Position numbers and translations under genes: made by a program | Assembly (NCBI RefSeq): GCF_002592005.1 | Contig: NZ_NVQF01000004.1 | Location: 1 to 64,000 of the forward strand | Direction of reading: 5' to 3' | Source: Mycolicibacterium palauense | GTDB taxonomy: Bacteria; Actinomycetota; Actinomycetes; Mycobacteriales; Mycobacteriaceae | DNA length: 64,000 nucleotides | Notes under the pieces: model-generated | Seen by the model: only the letters and a program-made list of their open reading frames with translations | What the model was told of the DNA's origin: nothing | Databases searched by the model: none | Shown here: positions 56,556 through 64,000 of the stretch, piece by piece | How the letters are laid out: each line of letters begins with the position of its first letter | Numbering within the stretch: the stretch's first letter is position 1

Positions 56556-56906
56556 GCGCAAATCATAACCTTCCAAAACTGGGGGAATGCCACTGCTGCG
56601 GGAAAAAACTGTCACCGACCAGGGGCCATACTGTCCTTGCAGGTCAAAGCATAATTCACAATGCTTGTGCGCGACACGCGGGGCTGCGTTCACGAACCAT
56701 GGAGAGCGGATTCACGGACGAATCACGTCCAACGTGGCGGCGTCACCCCTGGTCATCCGACCGCAGACCGTCTCGCCACTGCTCATCTCACCGCCCCGAC
56801 CCGAGAACCCGGCGTCGACACGCCGCGACACCACCGCACCGATTCCGTGCAAATCGCCCCCTCCGCGCACCGGGTAGCACCGGTCACGCGGCAATACCAT
56901 TAGCCG
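56556..56906. promoter_or_regulatory. parA upstream region, possible centromere
   Basis: 351 bases without a gene, divergent between parA and the small gene at 56907. It holds the parA -10 TATGAT (56562-56567, minus), a TTATGATTTGC half-site shared with the whiB region, and AAGCAT-N8-ATGCTT at 56647-56666. At the right end TACCAT at 56895-56900 is six bases before ATG 56907, again a leaderless arrangement. A parS-like site may be present but no tandem iteron array is seen. Confidence 0.6.
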
Positions 56907-57194
56907 ATGAGCCCCCATGCCGAGGACCTCGCCTCTCCGGCCGGCGCGCTCAGCGCCGCGTTGGACGCCATCTGCGAAGCCTCAGCCGAAGACGAACCGT
57001 GGCGGCGTTGGCAGTTCGCACGTACCGCCGCCGATTACGCTGCCGAGGCGTTCTGGCACCCCTCCAGCAGCGACGACCAGCGCGCCGAAGCATCCCGCTA
57101 CCTCAAGCTCGCCCTCGACATGGACGAGGACACCAAGGCGCGCCATGACCGGCTGCGCGACCGCTGGGGACTGCGGCCTCCCGCCGAACCGTAA
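56907..57194 (+). CDS. Small helical hypothetical protein, probably leaderless
   Basis: A 95-residue acidic helical protein (AGALSAALDAICEASAEDEP, SDDQRAEASRYLKLALDMDE). TACCAT six bases before ATG 56907 and the lack of a ribosome site suggest a leaderless message. It ends before a strong terminator. No family is recognised. Confidence 0.65.
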   Translation: MSPHAEDLASPAGALSAALDAICEASAEDEPWRRWQFARTAADYAAEAFWHPSSSDDQRAEASRYLKLALDMDEDTKARHDRLRDRWGLRPPAEP

Positions 57195-57219
57195 CCGCGT
57201 GCACCGCACCGCACAGCTC

Positions 57220-57249
57220 TGTGCCCCGCCACTTCGGTGGCGGGGCACA
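57220..57249. terminator. Bidirectional terminator with TTCG tetraloop
   Basis: A perfect 13-bp stem, TGTGCCCCGCCAC with its complement, closed by TTCG, between the small gene at 57194 and the end of eccE at 57274. Confidence 0.85.
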
Positions 57250-57273
57250 GTGCCTTTCACGGTGTCCGACCCG

Positions 57274-59232
57274 TCATTCCTTGGGTCGATAGTCGCGCGG
57301 CGGCCGCCGCGGCGGTGGCGGCGGGGTCGGCTCGCTGGAGCGCTGACTGCGCGGAATCCGTTGCGGGCCACCCAAGTCGCGGTGTCGACCACCACCATCG
57401 CCGTTGGCCGCGTTGCCGTTGGCCGCGTTGCCGTTGGCCCGCACACGATCGCGGCTGGGGGCCGGCGCTGCGGCGGCCGGAGCTACCGCAGGCGGCGTCG
57501 CGGCCGGCGACGGTTCAGCCGGGGCACGCCGCCGCGTGGGCGCCGGCGCTGCGGCCGCCGATCGGCGCCCGGTGCGCGACAGGACCGGAGCCGTGGACAC
57601 CATCCGCCGCGGCTGAGGAATGTCGTTGTGGCCCAACCCGAGATAGCGATCCTCTTCCCGCGTCCGGATCGTCCACACGGTGATGGGGTCGGCATCGCCG
57701 ATGCTGACTTCCAGGACCTGGCCGGGCCCTTCGACGATGGTCATGTCCGCGCCGCCACTGGCGGTGTCGGGGCCCAGAAGTCGCAGCACGGTGCGCGTCG
57801 GCACGGTGGTGACCGTGCGGCCGTCGAACACCGCGACGTCGCTCGTGCGGGCGCCGGCGGTGGCGTAGAACAGCCGCCGCTCGTCGTTGACCGTGGCGAC
57901 CAGCCCGTCCCAGCGCTGCCGGTCGTCGGTGTGGATGGCCACCACGGCGCCGGTGACGACGGCGCGCAGGACGAGTTGGCGGGCCACTTCCACGCCGACG
58001 CGTGCGTCGACGCGGCGTCGTTTGGGCGAGCCCGACTGATCCCACAGCGGCACCACCGCCAGCGTGCCCTCGTCGAGCTGGCCGAGGATCTGCCCGGACG
58101 GCCCGATGGGCACCCGGACGTCGCGCACGGCGGAGAACGCGATGGTCGGCATGGTGGCACGCAGGGCGCGGTCGCCGGCCGGAATGCCGGCATCGAGCAT
58201 CTGGCGCTGAATTCCGGTGGGCCGGGCCAGCTTCGCCTCGGCCAGAGGCTTGTAGGCCTTGCCGTGGTGGACGTACCGGATGAGCACGCCGACCTGAATC
58301 TCGGCGCCGCCGCCGGCGCCGGTCAGCCGGATCACCGTCATCGTCTCCTCGGTGCGCCAGGACCACCAGCGATCCAGTTGGCCTTGCGCGAGCAGCTCGG
58401 GGTTGCCGACGTAGGTGGTGATGAAGTTCGGTCCGGATCGGATGTAGGACCACTTCTCCTGGTTGTCCGCTGGCCCGACCGGGGCCAACAGCACGTCCCC
58501 CATCGTGTCGAGATCCTCCGCCGAGAGCGCGTAGGCCGGGATTTGCTCCTGCTGCAACCGCTGTACGGCGCGGTGCGCGGCGGCGGCCAACGCCTTGGGC
58601 CCGGCGGTGCGTGACGGGCCTCGCTCGATGATCCGGTCGAGATTGTCAAAGGAGTTCAGCCGCAACACCAGCCAGGTTCGCCGCTCACCCACCACGTGAC
58701 GCGGCCCCACGAACTGGGAGTACACCGTGCGGTAGGCCGTGCCCGGTGGGACGTGGCAGCCCGCCTCGATGACGTCGATGTCGATGTTGAGCCCGTACTG
58801 CGTCATCAGCGAAACAACCAGCGACAGCGGCAATTCGCTGCCACTGACTGTGCGTCCGCCGGTTTCGGTGGTCAGCGCCAGCTGCGGGGCCACCTCGACC
58901 ACGGCCACCAGGGTCTTGCCGTCCCACCGCACACCGGCAGTGCCGGAGATGACGTTGACGTCGGTCGCCGGCGGCAGTTCGGGGGGCAGCGGCCGGCGAC
59001 GTTGCCGTAGGAACGACCACGCCACGGCGAGCCATTCGACAAGCAGAACCCGCCCCCGGATCGGGATGAACAAGGCGATCGCCGCAGCGACCAGGATCGT
59101 CGCGGCGGCCCACACCGGAAGCGCCTTGTTCACGGTGAAGGCGACGGTCACCCAAACCGCGACGCCGTACACCAGCGCCGAGATCATGGGAACGCGGATC
59201 CACCGCCCCCGTGCGCGTTTCGGGCCCGCCAT
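57274..59232 (-). CDS. eccE: ESX type VII secretion protein EccE
   Basis: A 652-residue protein from ATG 59232, one base overlapping the mycP stop. Two N-terminal membrane segments (MISALVYGVAVWVTVAFTVN; WAAATILVAAAIALFIPI) are followed by a large domain typical of EccE (GTAGVRWDGKTLVAVVEVAP, RTWLVLRLNSFDNLDRIIER). EccE is a peripheral subunit of the ESX membrane complex. The C-terminal ~130 residues are Pro/Ala/Arg-rich with an Asn-Gly-Asn-Ala-Ala repeat and are longer than usual. Confidence 0.88.
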   Translation of the reverse strand: MAGPKRARGRWIRVPMISALVYGVAVWVTVAFTVNKALPVWAAATILVAAAIALFIPIRGRVLLVEWLAVAWSFLRQRRRPLPPELPPATDVNVISGTAGVRWDGKTLVAVVEVAPQLALTTETGGRTVSGSELPLSLVVSLMTQYGLNIDIDVIEAGCHVPPGTAYRTVYSQFVGPRHVVGERRTWLVLRLNSFDNLDRIIERGPSRTAGPKALAAAAHRAVQRLQQEQIPAYALSAEDLDTMGDVLLAPVGPADNQEKWSYIRSGPNFITTYVGNPELLAQGQLDRWWSWRTEETMTVIRLTGAGGGAEIQVGVLIRYVHHGKAYKPLAEAKLARPTGIQRQMLDAGIPAGDRALRATMPTIAFSAVRDVRVPIGPSGQILGQLDEGTLAVVPLWDQSGSPKRRRVDARVGVEVARQLVLRAVVTGAVVAIHTDDRQRWDGLVATVNDERRLFYATAGARTSDVAVFDGRTVTTVPTRTVLRLLGPDTASGGADMTIVEGPGQVLEVSIGDADPITVWTIRTREEDRYLGLGHNDIPQPRRMVSTAPVLSRTGRRSAAAAPAPTRRRAPAEPSPAATPPAVAPAAAAPAPSRDRVRANGNAANGNAANGDGGGRHRDLGGPQRIPRSQRSSEPTPPPPPRRPPRDYRPKE

Positions 59233-60659
59233 CACTGCCTCCTTCGCGCGCCGGTCGCGGTCACGACGATCAGCACAGCCACGACCGCAGCTGTGACCGT
59301 CCCGATCACGATCGCCGCGGTCCACTTCGGCGCCGAGTCAGGCGGAGGCGGGGGCGCCGGCAGCGACAGCTCTGCGGCCTGCACGGTCACCTCCGGGGCC
59401 CCGTTGACGGGGATGTCGTAGGTCAGCGCCGCCACCGGGTCGATCAGTCCGCGTCCGACCGCGTTGTCCACACCGCGCGCCGGCGCGTGGGCGGTGGTGA
59501 TGATGCGGGTGGCGACCTCGCGGGCGGTCATCTGCGGGAATCGTGAACGCAGCAGCGCCGCGGTTCCGGAGACGTAGGCCGCCGCGAACGACGTGCCCGC
59601 GATCGGCACGAGCCCGCCTTCCTCGCCGGGGACGCCGTTGATCACACCCTCGCCGCTCGACGACAGCGACACGATGCCCGACCCCGGTGCGGCCACGTCG
59701 ACCCACGGCCCGGACATGGTGTTCTCCGCGCGGGCCCCTTCCGGGGAGACGAACCCGACCGACAGCACCAGGTCGTCGAACCACGACGGGGTGGACACCA
59801 CGGTGACCCCACCCCAGTTGCGCGGATCCGAAGGTCGGGTCGGGTCGGCGTCGGGGTTGCTCTTGCAGTTCTGGTTGCCCGCCCCGCTGTCGACGCTCGA
59901 GTTGACGTTCCCCGCGGCGGCGACGACGAGCGCGTCCTTGACTTCCACCGCGTACTTGAGCGCGCCACCGAGCATGGCCTGGTCGATCGGTGTCGACACC
60001 TTCACACACGACACCACGGAGATGTTGATGACCCGCGCACCCATGTTGGCCGCGTGCACGATGGCCCGCGCCAGCGTGCGAATGTCACCGGCGGTGCGAG
60101 ATTGGTTGGGGTCGTCGGGATTCGAGGACTGATCCTGTGGCATGTAGGCCAACGAGGTTTGCCGGATCGCCAGGATTTGCGCGTTGGGAGCCACACCGAT
60201 CAGCCCGTCGGTCGGCGCGGGCGCGGCGCCGATGATCCCGGCCACGATCGTGCCGTGTCCCTCACAGTCGTCGAACCCGTTGGCCGCGGGGTCCACGTAG
60301 TCGCCGCCGGCGATCATGCCGGGCAGCCGCGGCTGGGGCCGCACACCGGTGTCGATGACGGCCACGATGACCCCGGCGCCGGTGGAGAACTTGTGCGCCT
60401 GCTCGATCTGCAGCGCGGTCAGCGGTGGCGGCGTCTTGGACAGATCGGAGTTCGGCAGCACACCTCCGACGACGCAACCGCCGTTCTTGCGCATGGGGCC
60501 CTCGGGTCCAGGCGGGCCGTCCGGCGGGGCGGCTGCGACATCCGGAGTGGGCGGGGTGACCGCACCCGCCGTTCCCAGCGGAGCGATCGCGACCAGGGCG
60601 GTGACCGCCGCCAAGACGGCAGCGGTACGCGCCGCGAGCATCATCGATCCCACGGTCAT
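59232..60659 (-). CDS. mycP: Mycosin, ESX subtilisin-like protease MycP
   Basis: A 475-residue protein with a signal peptide, the catalytic triad Asp103 (AVIDTGV), His135 (GHGTIVAGI) and Ser357 (GTSFAAAYVSG), the oxyanion Asn251 (AAAGNVN) and a C-terminal membrane anchor (AAIVIGTVTAAVVAVLIVVT). Mycosins process ESX substrates and stabilise the ESX membrane complex from the outside. ATGA overlap with eccD. Confidence 0.95.
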   Translation of the reverse strand: MTVGSMMLAARTAAVLAAVTALVAIAPLGTAGAVTPPTPDVAAAPPDGPPGPEGPMRKNGGCVVGGVLPNSDLSKTPPPLTALQIEQAHKFSTGAGVIVAVIDTGVRPQPRLPGMIAGGDYVDPAANGFDDCEGHGTIVAGIIGAAPAPTDGLIGVAPNAQILAIRQTSLAYMPQDQSSNPDDPNQSRTAGDIRTLARAIVHAANMGARVINISVVSCVKVSTPIDQAMLGGALKYAVEVKDALVVAAAGNVNSSVDSGAGNQNCKSNPDADPTRPSDPRNWGGVTVVSTPSWFDDLVLSVGFVSPEGARAENTMSGPWVDVAAPGSGIVSLSSSGEGVINGVPGEEGGLVPIAGTSFAAAYVSGTAALLRSRFPQMTAREVATRIITTAHAPARGVDNAVGRGLIDPVAALTYDIPVNGAPEVTVQAAELSLPAPPPPPDSAPKWTAAIVIGTVTAAVVAVLIVVTATGARRRQ

Positions 60660-62215
60660 AGCAGGTTCCGGAAGAAGTTGAACGCGCCGACGATCCAGAA
60701 CGCCAACATGGCCACCGCGAAGTTGGCGAAGAACTCCAGATACTCGATGCGCCGCAGGGGAATCGGCGATTTGATCCGTCCCGGCAGCAGCATTCCGGCC
60801 AGCGCGGCCAGCACCGTCACCAGCGCCACCCCGCCGATGACACTGATCTCGGCGACGGCGGTGGCGGTGCCGGCGATCACGGTGAGGGTGAAGCCGGCGA
60901 GCAGCACGAACGCACCGACGAAGAACGTCACCGCGTGGACCCGATCGGGAAGCGACCGACCACGCAGCACCAGCACCAGGATCGATAGGACCGCGACGGC
61001 GACTTCACCCCAGAAGTAGTGGGTCGCAGGCTCGGTGGCCACGATCGCACCCGCCACGATGGTCGTCACCGCAGCGACGAACAGACCGGTGAGGTACTTG
61101 TTGGACACCCGCGCCCGGCGTTCGAGCTGGGCGTCCTCGTCCTCCGACAGCGCCACGGTCCGTACGTCGTTGCCGTCGTCGAACACCTCGACGACCATCG
61201 CGGCTTCGTCGAGCTCGGCGCGGTCGATGTCCTCGCCAGGAACCGGCAGGCTCGGAGGTTTGACCCCCGCCAGCGACAACGCCAGACCTGGCGCCACGGC
61301 CACCAGGATCATGCCGACGACGACGGCGACCGTGCCGATCTGGCGCATGTCGAACCCGGTGTAGGTGCGCACTCCCGCCGCGGCTGCGCCGATCACCGCC
61401 ATCGTCACCACCGTGGTGTGCACGCTGATCCCGATTCCGGTCAGCCACAACACGATCAACGACACCGCGGCGGTGGCGAAGGCGGCGGCGAAGACGTTGG
61501 CCGCCGTCCAGTGGCCGGGGGTGTTCTCGTAGGCCGGCACGGCCACCCACCCCAACGAGAACGCCAGGGGAAGCGCGGCGATGCCGGCGGCGTAGGACAC
61601 CTGCGTGATCGAGCGCCGCGACGCCACGACCGCGCCGAGAATCGCCAGCAGGGTCAGCGCACCCGCGGGAGGCGCCCACCACAGGCTCGACGGCGTGGAC
61701 CACCAGGCCGCGATCGTCAGCGCCCCGGTCAGCGCAGCGCCTCCAACGATCGCGATCAGCCCCAGAGCGCGGGCGGTGTCGGCGGTGAACGACGCGAATT
61801 TGACGGCGTTGAACTCCGCCAGGGCATCGCTGCCGTCTTCGATGATCGGCTTGAAGACCTCGTTGGAGTGCACCTCGCGCAGCAGCAGCCGCGCACCGTC
61901 GAGGACACCGGCCTCGGCCAGCGACAGTGTGCGCGCGAACGGCATGCCTCCTTCAACGGCCAGGGTGTACACACCGGTGGTGGTGAAGTCGACGTTGAGA
62001 CCTTCGCTGCGCAGCGTCTCAACCAGAAAGGGAACCAGGCCCTCCATGACGATCGACAGCGGCGCATGCGCGGCCAGCGACGTGTCGACGTTGTAGTTGC
62101 CGACGTGGATGGCGACCCGGATCTGCTCGGGGACGGCCTGGACCGGTGCACCCGCGCTCTCGGGCTGCCGACCGGGATCGACCGGCAGCGACTCGACCGG
62201 TAAGACGACTGACAT
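60656..62215 (-). CDS. eccD: ESX type VII secretion channel protein EccD
   Basis: A 519-residue protein with an N-terminal ubiquitin-like domain (IRVAIHVGNYNVDTSLAAHA to about residue 120) and about eleven membrane segments from residue 145 on. EccD forms the lipid-lined vestibule of the ESX membrane complex. It is followed by mycP (ATGA overlap) and preceded by the EspI-like gene. Confidence 0.93.
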   Translation of the reverse strand: MSVVLPVESLPVDPGRQPESAGAPVQAVPEQIRVAIHVGNYNVDTSLAAHAPLSIVMEGLVPFLVETLRSEGLNVDFTTTGVYTLAVEGGMPFARTLSLAEAGVLDGARLLLREVHSNEVFKPIIEDGSDALAEFNAVKFASFTADTARALGLIAIVGGAALTGALTIAAWWSTPSSLWWAPPAGALTLLAILGAVVASRRSITQVSYAAGIAALPLAFSLGWVAVPAYENTPGHWTAANVFAAAFATAAVSLIVLWLTGIGISVHTTVVTMAVIGAAAAGVRTYTGFDMRQIGTVAVVVGMILVAVAPGLALSLAGVKPPSLPVPGEDIDRAELDEAAMVVEVFDDGNDVRTVALSEDEDAQLERRARVSNKYLTGLFVAAVTTIVAGAIVATEPATHYFWGEVAVAVLSILVLVLRGRSLPDRVHAVTFFVGAFVLLAGFTLTVIAGTATAVAEISVIGGVALVTVLAALAGMLLPGRIKSPIPLRRIEYLEFFANFAVAMLAFWIVGAFNFFRNLL

Positions 62216-62233
62216 GTGTTGTCTCCCTTGACC

Positions 62234-63784
62234 TTAGCTCGCGACGGCTACCGGGGCCGGCGGCTGGGGCACCGAGAAGTCGTCGGCCAGCGTCGCCGCG
62301 AGGTCCTCGAAGTCTCGGCGGGTCTTCTTCTTCAGCTTGTCCAGGTCGACGCTGAGACCCTCGTCGAGGTGCGGATCGAACGGGATGTGATGCAGCTTGA
62401 GCTGCTGCCGGGCCAGCACCGTCGTCAGCGCCTTCATGTCCAGCCGCGTGTTGGCCGTCGTCTCGTTGACCACCAGCACCGTGCGCGCCAGCAATCCCTC
62501 GTAACCGTGATTGCGCAGCCAGTCGATGGCCTGGCCGGCCTTGAACGCCCCCGGCGCAGACGCTTCCACAAGCAGCGCAAGGGCATTGGACTTGTCCAGC
62601 ATCTCGCGGACCACATGCGAGTTCAGCGCCTTGTCCCCGTCCCACAGCAGCATGCTGTAGTAGTGCGAGGCGATCTCGTAGACGTCGCGGATGTCCTCGG
62701 GCACCAGCACCCGCTCACCGTCGGGCCGCCAGCCGTTGGCCAGCACGTGCAGATCGGTCTCGGTCGTCGACAGGAACCGCTGCACCTGGTCGTGCTGACG
62801 CAGATCGTTGGATTCGGTGTCGAGCATCTCCATCATCGACAGGTTCCGCGGATGCACCGCAGTCCGCAGCGGCAGATCGCCGGCATCGGGATCGGCATCC
62901 ACGGCGATGACTCCATCGGCGCGGATCGAGGAGAACACCTGCCCCAACGTGGCGGTCACCGTGGTCTTGCCGGCACCGCCCTTGAGCGTGAGCACGGCGA
63001 CGGCGTACATCGAGTCCTTCGGGGCGCGGATGCGCTTGTAGACCTCCCGGCGCCGACTCTCCTTCTTGCCCGGTTTGAGCTTGAACCCGCTCTTGTTCAG
63101 CGCCCCGCGCCATCCGGTGTTGGCCACCGGCGTGCGCTCCTCGTTGGCGGTCTGGATGAGGTCCTGCCGAATGCCGGCTGAGGCAGCCTGAATCGGCGCG
63201 CTGGGACGGCGGTACTGATCCGCCTCGACGCCACGGCCCGTGGCAGCCTCGCGATCGGGCACCGCCTGACGTACCCGACCCTGGTCGGAGGTGACCGGGA
63301 TCTGCTGGGTGACGTCGGGCGCCTGGTACTGCTCGGCCTGGGGTTGCTGCGGACGCCGCGGGGCCATCTGCGGGCCCTGATGTTGACCCTGGGGCGCCGC
63401 GGAGGGCTGCCCCCAGGGCTGCCCCGGCGAGGCACCCCACTGCTGGCCGGCGTTGGTGAAACGCTGATCGGGCTGCTGCGACGCACCGTTGGTGGCACGC
63501 GTCGGCGTGGCCGGCGCACCCCACGGGGGCTGCGACGTCGACGCTGCGCGCTCGCCGTTGAAGCCGCGCTCACCGGCGGGCGCCGGCGGGGCTGGGGGCG
63601 CCGGCGGAACGCTGGGCCGCGCACCCCATTCGGAGGTGCTCGCGGGCGTGATGCTGGTGGCTGGCGGGCCGGGCAGTTCCTGCGGCGGGGCGGCGGGTTC
63701 CGATGGTGCGGACTGCGTAGGTTCTTCAGCACCCTCGGGCTCCGACCAGTGCCGGCCGTTACCGGTTTCCACGTTCTCGGCCAT
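62234..63784 (-). CDS. espI: EspI-like MinD-family ATPase of the ESX locus
   Basis: A 516-residue protein from ATG 63784 with GAGAGGTGA upstream. The first ~220 residues are Pro/Ala/Gln-rich and disordered; the C-terminal half is a MinD/ParA-type ATPase with KGGAGKTT (268-275) and IAVDADPDAGDL. This matches EspI (Rv3876-type), which sits before eccD in ESX-1 and plasmid ESX loci and links secretion to energy state. It is not part of the plasmid partition system. Confidence 0.88.
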   Translation of the reverse strand: MAENVETGNGRHWSEPEGAEEPTQSAPSEPAAPPQELPGPPATSITPASTSEWGARPSVPPAPPAPPAPAGERGFNGERAASTSQPPWGAPATPTRATNGASQQPDQRFTNAGQQWGASPGQPWGQPSAAPQGQHQGPQMAPRRPQQPQAEQYQAPDVTQQIPVTSDQGRVRQAVPDREAATGRGVEADQYRRPSAPIQAASAGIRQDLIQTANEERTPVANTGWRGALNKSGFKLKPGKKESRRREVYKRIRAPKDSMYAVAVLTLKGGAGKTTVTATLGQVFSSIRADGVIAVDADPDAGDLPLRTAVHPRNLSMMEMLDTESNDLRQHDQVQRFLSTTETDLHVLANGWRPDGERVLVPEDIRDVYEIASHYYSMLLWDGDKALNSHVVREMLDKSNALALLVEASAPGAFKAGQAIDWLRNHGYEGLLARTVLVVNETTANTRLDMKALTTVLARQQLKLHHIPFDPHLDEGLSVDLDKLKKKTRRDFEDLAATLADDFSVPQPPAPVAVAS

Positions 63785-64000
63785 TCGGCTCACCTCTCCC
63801 CGCAAAATCTGACGGTGTGACCGGGCAGTGTTCCGGTCGTTTGACTGCTGACGCCTTGGGTTCTCTGCAAGACCATTGTCCTAGCGTTCACCAGCACACT
63901 AGCGCACTAAATCGGCCGAACTCGTGGCCGAAGACCCTCATTTTCCTGCACTGATGCACCGGCCTGTCAGTCCTGGTCACTACGGGCAGCGAACCAGTCT
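63785..64000. promoter_or_regulatory. Upstream region of the espI-eccE operon
   Basis: 216 bases with no gene, ending at the window edge. It should contain the espI promoter, unless transcription continues from eccB/eccC or esx genes beyond the edge. Confidence 0.4.

Overview
The window is about 64 kb of high-GC actinobacterial plasmid DNA. Mycosin, EccD, EccE and EspI-like type VII secretion (ESX) proteins, a mycobacterial-type DnaB intein, a PknH-sensor lipoprotein and an Imm61 immunity protein point to Mycobacteriaceae. A telomere-associated-protein (Tap) plus terminal-protein (Tpg) like gene pair at 37.7-40.3 kb, together with a cluster of short palindromes (several centred on GCTTCGC or GCTCCGC) at the left edge, indicate a linear plasmid whose left telomere lies at or near the start. 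The first ~114 bases are not biological: positions 49-114 match an Illumina Nextera i7 adapter.

Layout. 1-660: adapter, then palindrome-rich telomere-like DNA. 0.7-11.3 kb: lipoproteins, a PD-(D/E)XK protein, a plasmid WhiA, an NlpC/P60 protein, an orphan Imm61 immunity gene, and a WGR-domain DNA ligase. 11.4-37.6 kb: a long run of mostly leftward small accessory genes with a few recognisable enzymes (TM0106/RecB-like nuclease, DnaQ-like exonuclease, ADP-ribosyltransferase, C5 DNA methyltransferase, HerA-like ATPase, SF1 helicase, MoxR ATPase with a VWA/metallopeptidase partner). 37.7-40.6 kb: HTH, Tap-like and Tpg-like operon. 40.8-46.6 kb: rightward giant methyltransferase-helicase and a conserved hypothetical. 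47.6-53.2 kb: intein-containing replicative helicase DnaB and a tightly coupled operon from WhiB to a ParB-like protein. 53.2-57.2 kb: maintenance region with ParA, a ribbon-helix-helix-like partner, an XRE regulator and several large inverted repeats. 57.3-63.8 kb: part of an ESX locus, espI-eccD-mycP-eccE.

The most unusual content is regulatory. (1) At least 15 leftward genes share a promoter-like block, TGTCGG-N10-TANNNT in transcription direction, always with exactly 10 bp between the two parts. (2) About 20 genes carry, 18-26 nt before the start codon, a leader hairpin with a fairly constant base (GGCC pairing with GGTC) and a variable but compensating upper stem. (3) A second family, GACGGAA-N15-GGTACT, occurs seven times with fixed spacing. 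It precedes dnaB and three otherwise unrelated proteins that start with the same Cys-containing N-terminal module (MCK...EPGGP.RC) followed by a coiled coil. The plasmid also encodes its own WhiA and WhiB, which are candidates for driving one of these regulons.

Many genes are joined by ATGA or GTGA stop-start overlaps, so the region is organised into translationally coupled cassettes, each headed by one of these promoter-leader units. No tRNA, rRNA, CRISPR array or intact insertion sequence was recognised.
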